Part shown: positions 1 through 6,484 of the stretch, one piece after another | Position numbering within the stretch: position 1 is the first letter of the stretch | Layout of the letters: each line of letters opens with the position of its first letter | Assembly (NCBI GenBank): GCA_000436115.1 | Contig: FR894538.1 | Coordinates: 1-23,191, forward strand | From: Firmicutes bacterium CAG:534 | GTDB lineage: Bacteria; Bacillota; Clostridia; Lachnospirales; Lachnospiraceae | Direction of reading: 5' to 3' | DNA: 23,191 nucleotides | Notes under the pieces: generated by a model | Told to the model about the DNA's origin: nothing | Databases searched by the model: none | Seen by the model: only the letters and a program-made list of their open reading frames with translations | Translations under genes and position numbers: made by a program

Positions 1-24
1 GTTCCGCAAGCGGAACTCTTTTTT
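1..24 (+). terminator. Intrinsic terminator of a gene left of the window
   Basis: GTTCCG (1-6) pairs with CGGAAC (11-16) around a CAAG loop and is followed by TCTTTTTT. On the plus strand this is a standard rho-independent terminator for a gene that ends before the window. It may also serve the minus-strand regulator that ends at 39, but the bases that would show a U-tract on that strand lie outside the window. Confidence 0.75.
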
Positions 25-38
25 GGCGGCGAAACGGC

Positions 39-818
39 TTAGGTCAGTCTGTGAGACACGGCGGCTACATAGCCGATGACCTTGTCTAGTTCTTCTTCCG
101 AGGCGCTGAAATGTCCGTCACAGATGCTGGAATATTTTGTGATCTCATGGGAATTTTCAATGACTTCGTGGTGGGATACAATATAAAGTCTTCCGAAATA
201 CAGAACCACACTGTGTTCTCCGTGGGCCGCTTTCCTGTCATTTGCGATCAGCAGGGTATCATAGGGAGAGTAGACGGGCATATAGGTTTCGCAGGTCACA
301 CGGATCCCAAGGAAAACCTTGCATTTGACATCATCAGGGAATTCATTGATAGGTAATACGGTATAGCTGTTGGTAGGAAGCAGGTTGCCCAGGGCATTGC
401 AGACAGGTAACATGACGTTGAGAAGTTTATCTTTTGGAGAGACAGGCTGGCTGTTGACAAGGATCTGATGCTGGATGAACCATTTGACCAGATAAAGCTC
501 ATTGTCGGGGAGGCCTCTGAGTGCAGTGATAAAATTCCGGACTTCCGGTGTAAGGGTTTCACATCCCACCAGTTCATCAATGCTGATGCCCAGAGCACGG
601 GCAAGAGAAATAGCAGTGGAGAGCTTGACATCGGCCGTGCTGTTATACAGAAAGTTATTTAAGGTGGCAAAAGGGATCCCGGCTTCTTCCGCAAGCTTGC
701 GGATGGTGAGGTCAGGCTCTTTTAGATACAGATCGACATTTTTCCGAAAACTTTCCATGTAGTTGTCTTTGTTCGACATAAGTTTTAGAGAAATCTTATT
801 TGAATTTTCTTTTTCCAA
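39..818 (-). CDS. XRE-family transcriptional regulator with LexA/S24-like C-terminal domain
   Basis: Protein of 259 residues. Residues about 21-80 form a cro/C1-type helix-turn-helix (LTIRKLAEEAGIPFATLNNF is the core). Residues about 165-259 resemble the beta-rich S24/LexA-fold domain (YDTLLIANDRKAAHGEHSVV, then FGRLYIV). The usual catalytic serine motif (D-S-M) reads T-Y-M here, so self-cleavage looks unlikely and the domain may serve for dimerisation or ligand sensing. The TTG start at 818 is chosen because GGAG lies nine bases upstream; the ATG codons at 779 and 758 have no ribosome binding site. It is divergent from a Spo0A-domain gene and has its own TTGACA promoter. Family assignment of the HTH is firm; that of the C-terminal domain is an inference from pattern. 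Confidence 0.82.
   Translation of the reverse strand: MEKENSNKISLKLMSNKDNYMESFRKNVDLYLKEPDLTIRKLAEEAGIPFATLNNFLYNSTADVKLSTAISLARALGISIDELVGCETLTPEVRNFITALRGLPDNELYLVKWFIQHQILVNSQPVSPKDKLLNVMLPVCNALGNLLPTNSYTVLPINEFPDDVKCKVFLGIRVTCETYMPVYSPYDTLLIANDRKAAHGEHSVVLYFGRLYIVSHHEVIENSHEITKYSSICDGHFSASEEELDKVIGYVAAVSHRLT
772..778 (-). promoter_or_regulatory. Perfect 0A-box heptamer in the regulator gene
   Basis: TGTCGAA on the minus strand equals the Spo0A recognition heptamer. It lies within codons 14-16 of the XRE-type regulator, about 95 bases downstream of that gene's predicted transcription start and about 180 bases upstream of the Spo0A-domain gene. Two to three such heptamers are expected by chance in a window this size, so only the location makes it notable. 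Confidence 0.3.
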
Positions 819-876
819 AATCTTTTACTCCATTGGTCTTGGTGATACTGTTAGGTAGCTTTCCAGCGGCAGCTAT

Positions 877-905
877 AGTGTAGCATTGCAGAAATAGTGT
901 GTCAA
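877..905 (-). promoter_or_regulatory. Sigma-A promoter of the XRE-type regulator, with direct repeats
   Basis: On the minus strand TTGACA (900-905) is followed after 17 bases by TACACT (877-882). Transcription would start near 870 and leave a leader of about 50 bases before the TTG start. The heptamer ACACTAT occurs twice in direct orientation (plus-strand ATAGTGT at 875-881 and 894-900, 19 bases apart), once between the two hexamers and once on the -10. This fits an operator bound by a dimer, perhaps the regulator itself. No convincing plus-strand promoter for the divergent gene was seen in 819-956. Confidence 0.65.
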
Positions 906-956
906 TTACCCATAGTTCCGGTGAAAAGGAATCTAATTCTTGAAGGGGGAATTAAA

Positions 957-1484
957 ATGAAGCAAATGAATTTGGCACTGACAAATGAAAGTGCAACAGA
1001 AGACCTTTATGGTGCGCTTCGGGAACTGCTCAGTCTGGAGGGAGGGCTCCAGATCATGATCACGATCCCGTCGGGGAGTAAGGCGCGGTCAAAGAGGGGA
1101 GAAAAAGGAAAACTGACAACAATCCGTGAAACACCAAAGGACAGGCTGAAAGGCAGAGTTACAGGGATGATCCAGAGCGTAGGGGTTCCTGCCCATATTA
1201 AAGGGTATCAATATTTAAGGGAAGCAATCCTTTTGTCTGTTCAGGATCCGGAAATGTTAGGATCGGTCACCAAGCTGCTTTATCCGGCCATTGCGAAACA
1301 GAATAATTCTACACCCAGCAGGGTAGAGCGTGCCATACGGCATGCCATTGAGGTTGCATGGAACAGGGGAAACATGGAAACCTTAAATGAAATGTTTGGG
1401 TATACGGTAAGTGCAGGCAGGGGGAAGCCTACCAATTCCGAATTTATTGCAATGATCACTGACCAAATTATTTTACAAAAATAA
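957..1484 (+). CDS. Orphan Spo0A-type DNA-binding protein lacking a receiver domain
   Basis: Protein of 175 residues. Residues about 68-173 match the Spo0A effector domain closely: IQSVGVPAHIKGYQYLREAI, then the recognition-helix segment SRVERAIRHAIEVAW, then FGYTV and KPTNSEFIA. Full Spo0A is about 260-275 residues with an N-terminal phosphoreceiver; here the N-terminus is only about 65 residues, with no receiver fold or phospho-aspartate motif and a basic linker (KARSKRGEKGK). The ATG at 957 is chosen because GAAGGGGGA precedes it; an in-frame ATG at 897 has no ribosome binding site. The protein probably binds 0A-box-like DNA independently of phosphorelay input, as activator, competitor or modulator of Spo0A. 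The role is inference; the domain call is strong. Confidence 0.9.
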   Translation: MKQMNLALTNESATEDLYGALRELLSLEGGLQIMITIPSGSKARSKRGEKGKLTTIRETPKDRLKGRVTGMIQSVGVPAHIKGYQYLREAILLSVQDPEMLGSVTKLLYPAIAKQNNSTPSRVERAIRHAIEVAWNRGNMETLNEMFGYTVSAGRGKPTNSEFIAMITDQIILQK

Positions 1485-1492
1485 TATTAGTT

Positions 1493-1527
1493 TTCCTATT
1501 GACAAACTAGGAATTGAATGATACCAT
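1493..1527 (+). promoter_or_regulatory. metY promoter with overlapping inverted repeat
   Basis: TTGACA (1499-1504), 17-base spacer, TACCAT (1522-1527). The inverted repeat TTCCTA (1493-1498) / TAGGAA (1508-1513) with a nine-base spacer encloses the -35 hexamer, which is where a repressor operator would sit. Sulfur-assimilation genes of Firmicutes are often repressed by Rrf2-type regulators such as CymR; whether this is such a site is not shown. No SAM riboswitch is visible, because the leader is only about 28 bases long. Confidence 0.6.
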
Positions 1528-1561
1528 AAGTCCAACGTTTAGAAAATAGGAGGACACGGAA

Positions 1562-2851
1562 ATGAGCAATTATAAATTTGAAACTCTTCAGCTTCATGTA
1601 GGACAGGAGCAGCCTGATCCGGCAACGGACTCAAGGGCAGTTCCCATTTATCAGACAACCTCTTATGTTTTCCACAATTCTGCACATGCAGCAGCGCGCT
1701 TTGGACTTGCAGATGCCGGAAATATTTATGGAAGACTGACCAATTCCACCCAGGATGTCCTGGAAAAAAGAATTGCAGCCTTAGAGGGAGGCGTAGCAGC
1801 CCTGGCCCTTGCGTCCGGTGCGGCAGCGATCAACTATACCATTCAGGCTCTTGCCGGAGAAGGAGAGCACATTGTAGCACAGAAGACGATCTATGGAGGA
1901 ACCTATAATCTCCTGGCACACACACTTTCCAGGTTTGGAATTCATACAAGCTTTGTAGATGCGCATGATCTTAATGAGGTTGAGAGTGCGATCCAGGAAA
2001 ACACCAAGGCGATCTATCTGGAGACTTTGGGAAATCCGAACAGTGATATTCCGGATATTGACGCCATTGCACAGATTGCTCATAAGCACGGACTTCCTCT
2101 TGTGATTGATAATACCTTTGGAACACCATACCTGATCAGACCCATTGAACACGGCGCTGATATTGTTGTACATTCTGCAACGAAATTTATAGGAGGACAT
2201 GGAACGACCCTGGGAGGGATCATTGTAGATTCCGGAAAATTTGACTGGAAAGCGAGCGGTAAGTATGCGCCTATTGCAGAAGCAAATCCAAGCTATCACG
2301 GAGTTTCCTTCGTAGATGCGGCAGGCCCGGCAGCTTTTGTTACTTACATACGGGCGATCCTGCTTCGTGATATGGGAGCAACGATTTCTCCGTTTAATGC
2401 ATTCCTGCTGTTACAGGGAGTAGAAACCTTGTCTCTTCGACTGGACAGACATGTAGAAAACACAAAGAAGGTAGTAGAATTTTTAACAAAGCATCCTCTG
2501 GTGGAAAAGGTGAACCATCCTTCCCTGCCCGATCATCCGGATCATGCCCTTTATGAGAAGTATTTCCCCAATGGCGGAGCAAGTATTTTTACATTTGAGA
2601 TCAAAGGCGGACAGGAGGAAGCGCACAAATTTATTGACCATCTGGAAATCTTTTCCCTGCTTGCCAATGTGGCAGATGTAAAGAGCCTTGTGATCCATCC
2701 GGCGACGACAACGCATTCACAGCTTACGGAGGAAGAGCTTGCAGATCAGGGAATTAAGAAAAATACCATCCGTCTTTCCATTGGAACGGAGCATATTGAC
2801 GATATTCTTGCAGATCTGGAAAAAGGATTTCAGGCAGTTTCCGCAAAATAA
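1562..2851 (+). CDS. metY: O-acetylhomoserine sulfhydrylase (aminocarboxypropyltransferase)
   Basis: Protein of 429 residues, the normal length of the MetY branch of the Cys/Met-metabolism PLP family. It would make homocysteine (or methionine) from O-acetylhomoserine and sulfide (or methanethiol) in the cytosol. The start region (KFETLQLHVGQEQPDPATDS), YGRLTNSTQDVLEKRIAALE, and SATKFIGGHG with the PLP-binding lysine at about residue 208 are characteristic, as is the C-terminal VKSLVIHPATTTHSQL. The ATG follows AGGAGG. It has its own promoter and is monocistronic, ending before a promoter/terminator unit at 2870-2941. Related gamma-lyases and MetB are shorter (about 380-400 residues) and lack the insertion before SFVDAAGPAAF, so MetY is preferred. 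Confidence 0.93.
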   Translation: MSNYKFETLQLHVGQEQPDPATDSRAVPIYQTTSYVFHNSAHAAARFGLADAGNIYGRLTNSTQDVLEKRIAALEGGVAALALASGAAAINYTIQALAGEGEHIVAQKTIYGGTYNLLAHTLSRFGIHTSFVDAHDLNEVESAIQENTKAIYLETLGNPNSDIPDIDAIAQIAHKHGLPLVIDNTFGTPYLIRPIEHGADIVVHSATKFIGGHGTTLGGIIVDSGKFDWKASGKYAPIAEANPSYHGVSFVDAAGPAAFVTYIRAILLRDMGATISPFNAFLLLQGVETLSLRLDRHVENTKKVVEFLTKHPLVEKVNHPSLPDHPDHALYEKYFPNGGASIFTFEIKGGQEEAHKFIDHLEIFSLLANVADVKSLVIHPATTTHSQLTEEELADQGIKKNTIRLSIGTEHIDDILADLEKGFQAVSAK

Positions 2852-2869
2852 AAAAATGCAAAGAAGGGC

Positions 2870-2898
2870 TTGACAGAACTTAAGTACGGGACTATAAT
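2870..2898 (+). promoter_or_regulatory. Perfect consensus sigma-A promoter
   Basis: TTGACA (2870-2875), a 17-base spacer and TATAAT (2893-2898) match the sigma-A consensus at all 12 positions. Initiation is expected near 2905, only about eight bases before a strong terminator hairpin. It would drive the aminotransferase gene at 2962 by readthrough, or make a very short RNA. Confidence 0.85.
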
Positions 2899-2912
2899 CC
2901 AAACCATAAGAC

Positions 2913-2941
2913 AGAGACGTCCAAGTGGACGTCTCTTTTTT
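2913..2941 (+). terminator. Intrinsic terminator directly after a consensus promoter
   Basis: AGAGACGTCC (2913-2922) pairs perfectly with GGACGTCTCT (2927-2936) around AAGT, followed by an uninterrupted U-tract to 2941. It can end readthrough from metY, but it also lies within the first 10-35 bases of any transcript from the promoter at 2870. It is therefore also a candidate attenuator for the gene at 2962. Confidence 0.85.
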
Positions 2942-2961
2942 GTTTAATGGAGGAGAGAGCT

Positions 2962-3810
2962 ATGAAAGAAGTAGGATACTATAACGGAAAATTAGGACCA
3001 CTTGAAGAGATCCAGTGCCCCATCCTGGACAGAGCAGTTTATTTTGGCGATGGCTGCTATGATGCAACTTATGTAAGCAGGGGAGTGATCTTCGCTTTGG
3101 AGGATCATTTTGACAGATTTTATAATAGCTGCAGACTGCTTCGGATCCCCTTCCCTTATGACAGAGCAGAGTTAAAGGACATCCTGTACAGTCTGGTAAA
3201 GGAATTTGACGGGGAAACAGGTTTTCTGTACTGGCAGACCAGCAGAGGAACGGCTCCGAGAGATCATGTTTTTCCGGATGAAACAACTGTAAAACCAAAC
3301 TTAATGGCTTATCTCGTTCCTAAGGATGTAACGCCCAGGGAAAAGGAATTTCAGGTGATCACCCTGGAGGATACCAGATTCCTCCATTGCAATATTAAAA
3401 CACTGAATCTGATCCCCAGCGTTATGGCAAATCAGAAGGCAAAAGAAGCGGGATGCAATGAGGTGATCTTCCACCGGGGAGATAAGGTGACAGAAATGGC
3501 TCATTCCAATGTATCCTTCCTGATCGACGGAACACTGGTTTACCATCCCTTTGATAATAAAGTTCTTCCGGGCATTGCCATTAAGCATGTGATAAAGCAG
3601 GCGAAAAAGCTTGGAATTCCAACCAAGGCCGAGGAGATCAGCGTCATTGAAGCCATGAATGCAGATGAACTGATCATTACAAGTTCAGGAACCCTTTGCA
3701 ACCGGATCACAGAGGTGGATAAAACTCCGGTAGGCGGAAAGGATCCTGAAACCTTCAAAAAGCTTCAGGATGCAGTATGGGAAGAATTTGAAGAATATAC
3801 ATCCAAATAA
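2962..3810 (+). CDS. dat: D-amino acid aminotransferase (class IV PLP enzyme)
   Basis: Protein of 282 residues, the usual size of bacterial D-alanine aminotransferase, which interconverts D-amino acids and 2-oxo acids and supplies D-glutamate or D-alanine for the wall. FGDGCYDATYV is the N-terminal motif; SRGTAPRDH matches the TRGTSPRAH motif of Bacillus Dat, including the Arg and His that bind the substrate carboxylate. The PLP lysine is at about residue 146 in CNIKTLNLIP, and VTEMAHSNV and SSGTLCNRITEV follow. The ATG at 2962 is chosen because GGAGGAGAG precedes it; the in-frame ATG at 2947 overlaps that site. Branched-chain aminotransferase and aminodeoxychorismate lyase are the alternatives, but the R/H pair favours Dat. 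Confidence 0.85.
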   Translation: MKEVGYYNGKLGPLEEIQCPILDRAVYFGDGCYDATYVSRGVIFALEDHFDRFYNSCRLLRIPFPYDRAELKDILYSLVKEFDGETGFLYWQTSRGTAPRDHVFPDETTVKPNLMAYLVPKDVTPREKEFQVITLEDTRFLHCNIKTLNLIPSVMANQKAKEAGCNEVIFHRGDKVTEMAHSNVSFLIDGTLVYHPFDNKVLPGIAIKHVIKQAKKLGIPTKAEEISVIEAMNADELIITSSGTLCNRITEVDKTPVGGKDPETFKKLQDAVWEEFEEYTSK

Positions 3811-3828
3811 CGGATCTCCCTTTTTGAG

Positions 3829-3854
3829 CAGCGGGCGGCACAGGCCGCCCGCTG
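3829..3854. terminator. Hairpin between convergent genes
   Basis: CAGCGGGCGGC (3829-3839) pairs perfectly with GCCGCCCGCTG (3844-3854) around ACAG. It separates the convergent dat and sigG genes. Neither strand has a real U-tract after the stem, so termination may be weak or factor-assisted. The very G+C-rich 11-bp stem probably also blocks collisions or protects 3' ends. Confidence 0.6.
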
Positions 3855-3866
3855 TATTAAACTACT

Positions 3867-4646
3867 TCAGGCGGTCAGGTAATTTCGCATAAGCTTTAAA
3901 GCATTTTTTTCAAGCCGTGAGACCTGCGCCTGGGAAATGCCGATCAGATCTGCAACCTCCATCTGGGTCTTTCCTTCAAAAAAGCGAAGGGTGATGATCT
4001 CATGCTCCCTGTCGCCTAATCGTTTCATGGCTTCACTGAGAGAGAGATGTTCTACCCAGTTTTCCTCTTTGTTCTTTTTATCGCTGATCTGATCCATGAC
4101 ATAAAGGGTATCGCCGCCATCTGTGAAAATAGGCTCGTAAAGGCTCATGGGGCTTTGGATGGCGTCAAGCGCATAAACAATATCTTCTTTGGGAATACCG
4201 ATTTCAGCGGCAATCTCATGAAGGGTAGGCTCTTTCATATTCTGGCGGATCAGATTTTCCTTGGCATAAATGGCCTTGTAGGCGGTGTCCTTCAGGGAAC
4301 GGCTGACGCGGATGGAATTATTGTCACGGAGAAACCGTCTGATTTCGCCAATGATCATGGGCACGGCATAAGTACTGAACTTTACATTTAAGGTAGAATC
4401 AAAATTGTCAATGGCCTTGATCAGGCCGATACAGCCAATCTGGAAAAGATCGTCCACATTTTCATTGCTTGCTGCAAAACGCTTGATCACGCTTAATACA
4501 AGACGGAGATTTCCTTCAATATATTGCTGCCTGGCATCAGTATCACCCTGTTCTATCTGCTGAAATAATTTTTCTTTTTCTTCTGCTTTCAGAAGCGGCA
4601 GCTTTGCTGTGTTTACGCCGCATATTTCTACCTTACCCTGGGTCAT
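3867..4646 (-). CDS. sigG: Sporulation sigma factor SigG (late forespore)
   Basis: Protein of 259 residues, matching SigG length. The N-terminus KVEICGVNTAKLPLL is the SigG signature that also contacts the anti-sigma factor. Region 2 follows (EGNLRLVLSVIKRF, DDLFQIGCIGLIKAIDNFD, FSTYAVPMIIGEIRRFLRD), then region 3 and region 4 (LGDREHEIITLRFFEGKTQM, then EVADLIGISQAQVSRLEKNA). It directs late forespore transcription of genes such as ssp and germination genes. The ATG at 4646 is chosen over the ATG at 4697: GGAGG lies ten bases upstream, the protein then starts like known SigG, and 4697 would lie inside the predicted promoter. SigG is usually next to sigE; here no sigE or spoIIGA is in view. 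Confidence 0.93.
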   Translation of the reverse strand: MTQGKVEICGVNTAKLPLLKAEEKEKLFQQIEQGDTDARQQYIEGNLRLVLSVIKRFAASNENVDDLFQIGCIGLIKAIDNFDSTLNVKFSTYAVPMIIGEIRRFLRDNNSIRVSRSLKDTAYKAIYAKENLIRQNMKEPTLHEIAAEIGIPKEDIVYALDAIQSPMSLYEPIFTDGGDTLYVMDQISDKKNKEENWVEHLSLSEAMKRLGDREHEIITLRFFEGKTQMEVADLIGISQAQVSRLEKNALKLMRNYLTA

Positions 4647-4680
4647 TTCACCAAAACCTCCATTTTTTTCTGTAATAAAA

Positions 4681-4708
4681 TCATTCACCAAAAGCACTGA
4701 AAATATTC
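4681..4708 (-). promoter_or_regulatory. Sigma-F/sigma-G type promoter of sigG
   Basis: On the minus strand GAATA (4704-4708) fits the forespore -35 pattern GHATR. After 14 bases GGTGAATGA (4681-4689) fits the sigma-F -10 pattern GGHRARHTX at all but one position. Initiation near 4673 would leave a short leader containing GGAGG. The arrangement agrees with the known control of sigG by sigma-F and by itself. Confidence 0.6.
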
Positions 4709-4714
4709 ATGCTA

Positions 4715-4743
4715 TTGAAATGCAGGAAGGATGTGGATATAAT
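4715..4743 (+). promoter_or_regulatory. Sigma-A promoter of the class I aminotransferase gene
   Basis: TTGAAA (4715-4720), 17-base spacer, TATAAT (4738-4743). It is divergent from, and only a few bases away from, the forespore promoter of sigG. The leader is about 35 bases. Confidence 0.8.
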
Positions 4744-4785
4744 GGGAAAAAATACCTTAAATAAAGCTTTTGAATGGAGAGAAGC

Positions 4786-5958
4786 ATGAAAAAATTAAGT
4801 GATAGAACAGCAGGCTTTACGGACTCTGTGATCAGAAGAATGACCAGAATTTCAAATCGGTACGGAGCGATCAATTTATCCCAGGGATTTCCTGACTTTG
4901 ACCCTCCCAGGGAGATCACGGAAAGGCTGAGGGAAGTGGCAGAGGAAGGGCCTCATCAGTATGCGCTGACATTTGGGGCAAAAAATTTCAGGGATGCGCT
5001 TTCTGAAAAACAGGAGCATTTTTCAGAAATGAAGATCGATCCGGAAACGGAAATCGTGGTTACCTGCGGAAGCACGGAAGCCATGATGGCGGCAATGATG
5101 ACCATTGTGAATCCGGGGGATCAGGTTGCTGTTTTCTCGCCTTTTTATGAAAATTACGGTGCTGATGCCATTTTGTCCGGTGCAGAGCCTGTTTATATTC
5201 CGTTAGTGCCTCCGGCCTTTACCTTTGATGTCGATCTGCTGGAACAGGCATTTAAAAGAGGGGCAAAGGCTTTGATCCTGTGTAATCCGTCCAACCCCTG
5301 CGGGAAGGTATTTTCCAAACAGGAGCTTTCGGTGATCGCAGAGCTTGCAATCCGGTATGATGCATATGTGATCACGGATGAGGTCTATGAGCATATTGTT
5401 TATGCGCCCTATGAGCATCATTATCTGGCGGCTATGCCCGGAATGCGGGAAAGAACGATCATTTGTAATTCCCTGTCAAAGACCTATTCCATAACAGGGT
5501 GGAGGCTTGGATATGTAATTGCACCGCCTGAGATTGCAGACAGGATCAAAAAGGTGCATGATTTCCTGACGGTAGGAGCGGCAGCGCCCTTAATGGAAGC
5601 AGCGGTAACTGGTCTGTGTTTTGGAGACGGATATTACAGGCAGCTGGCAGAGCATTATAACCATATGAAGGAGCTGTTTACCGGAGGACTGCGTGATATG
5701 GGATTTCATTTTACGGAGCCTCAGGGGGCATACTATGTTTTGCTCGATGTATCGGAATTTGGCGTAACGGATGATCTGGCATTCTGTGAGTGGCTTGCAA
5801 GGGAGGTAGGAGTAGGCGCTGTTCCCGGTTCCAGCTTTTTTAAGGAGGAAATTCATAATTATATCCGTTTTCATTTTGCAAAGAAGGATGAAACCTTGCT
5901 GGCAGCACTGGACAGGTTGGCCAGTTTTCGGGAAAAATACCGCGGTATAAATGGTTGA
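4786..5958 (+). CDS. Class I/II pyridoxal-phosphate aminotransferase
   Basis: Protein of 390 residues, fold-type I aminotransferase. INLSQGFPDFDPPREI is the N-terminal substrate-binding segment. GSTEAMMAAM, NPSNPCGKVFS and the PLP-lysine motif SLSKTYSITGWRLGY (lysine near residue 232) follow, with a late arginine near RFHFAKKDE. The start resembles the methionine/kynurenine/aromatic aminotransferase subgroup (YbdL, KAT III) more than classical AspC, but the exact substrate cannot be read from sequence. The ATG at 4786 follows GGAGAGAAGC; the in-frame ATG at 4774 overlaps this site. Its stop codon overlaps the -35 hexamer of the nrdR promoter. Confidence 0.85.
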   Translation: MKKLSDRTAGFTDSVIRRMTRISNRYGAINLSQGFPDFDPPREITERLREVAEEGPHQYALTFGAKNFRDALSEKQEHFSEMKIDPETEIVVTCGSTEAMMAAMMTIVNPGDQVAVFSPFYENYGADAILSGAEPVYIPLVPPAFTFDVDLLEQAFKRGAKALILCNPSNPCGKVFSKQELSVIAELAIRYDAYVITDEVYEHIVYAPYEHHYLAAMPGMRERTIICNSLSKTYSITGWRLGYVIAPPEIADRIKKVHDFLTVGAAAPLMEAAVTGLCFGDGYYRQLAEHYNHMKELFTGGLRDMGFHFTEPQGAYYVLLDVSEFGVTDDLAFCEWLAREVGVGAVPGSSFFKEEIHNYIRFHFAKKDETLLAALDRLASFREKYRGING

Positions 5959-5989
5959 CATAATACAAAGAACACAATATAATGGTGTT
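5955..5989 (+). promoter_or_regulatory. Perfect nrdR promoter with NrdR-box-like repeat over the -10
   Basis: TTGACA (5955-5960) and TATAAT (5978-5983) with a 17-base spacer match the consensus fully; the -35 includes the stop codon of the preceding gene. AACAC (5971-5975) and GTGTT (5985-5989) form an inverted repeat across the -10. The sequence ACACAATATAATGGTGT is like the NrdR box (ACACWATATATWGTGT) with one extra base. This would fit autoregulation of nrdR, though NrdR boxes normally come in pairs and only one is seen. Confidence 0.7.
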
Positions 5990-6031
5990 ATTATCAATAT
6001 CATGTAAAATCTACTGATGAGAGGGAAGCAT

Positions 6032-6481
6032 ATGAAATGTCCATTTTGTGGCCACGAAAACACCAGAGTAATCGATTCAAGACCGGCAGAGGATAATAAT
6101 TCCATCAGAAGACGCCGTGTCTGTGATGAGTGTGATAAGCGTTTTACCACCTATGAAAAGGTAGAAACGATCCCACTGATCGTGATCAAAAAAGATAACA
6201 ACCGGGAGGTTTACGACAGAACCAAAATAGAAAACGGCGTTCTGCGGGCCTGCCATAAGCGTCCCATCAGCGCAGACCAGATCAAGCATCTGGTAGATGA
6301 GGTGGAGACAGAGATCTTTAACCGGGAAGAAAAGGAAATTCCAAGCAGAGTCATCGGCGAGCTTGTGATGAATAAGCTGAAGGATTTAGAGGCTGTGGCT
6401 TATGTACGTTTTGCTTCTGTTTACAGGGAGTTTAAGGATATCAATACCTTTATGGACGAACTGAAAAAAGTTCTGGAATAA
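6032..6481 (+). CDS. nrdR: Transcriptional repressor NrdR
   Basis: Protein of 149 residues, typical for NrdR, the nucleotide-sensing repressor of ribonucleotide reductase genes. The N-terminal zinc ribbon has the pairs CPFC and CDEC, with the basic RRRRVCDECDKRFTTYE segment that contacts DNA. An ATP-cone domain covers about residues 49-139 (VIKKDNNREVYDRTKIENGV onward). The ATG at 6032 is chosen because MKCPFCG is the universal start of the family and GAGAGGGAAG lies before it; an in-frame ATG at 6017 is discarded. No ribonucleotide reductase gene is in the window. sigG and nrdR are near neighbours in several clostridia, which agrees with the placement here. Confidence 0.95.
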   Translation: MKCPFCGHENTRVIDSRPAEDNNSIRRRRVCDECDKRFTTYEKVETIPLIVIKKDNNREVYDRTKIENGVLRACHKRPISADQIKHLVDEVETEIFNREEKEIPSRVIGELVMNKLKDLEAVAYVRFASVYREFKDINTFMDELKKVLE

Positions 6482-6484
6482 AAA

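Noticed and set aside
925..954. Sigma-H-like promoter (AAAGGAATC, 12 bases, GGGGAATTA) before the Spo0A-like gene
   Set aside because: The -10 part would lie on the ribosome binding site, and transcription would start at or after the ATG, so the message would lack its translation signal.
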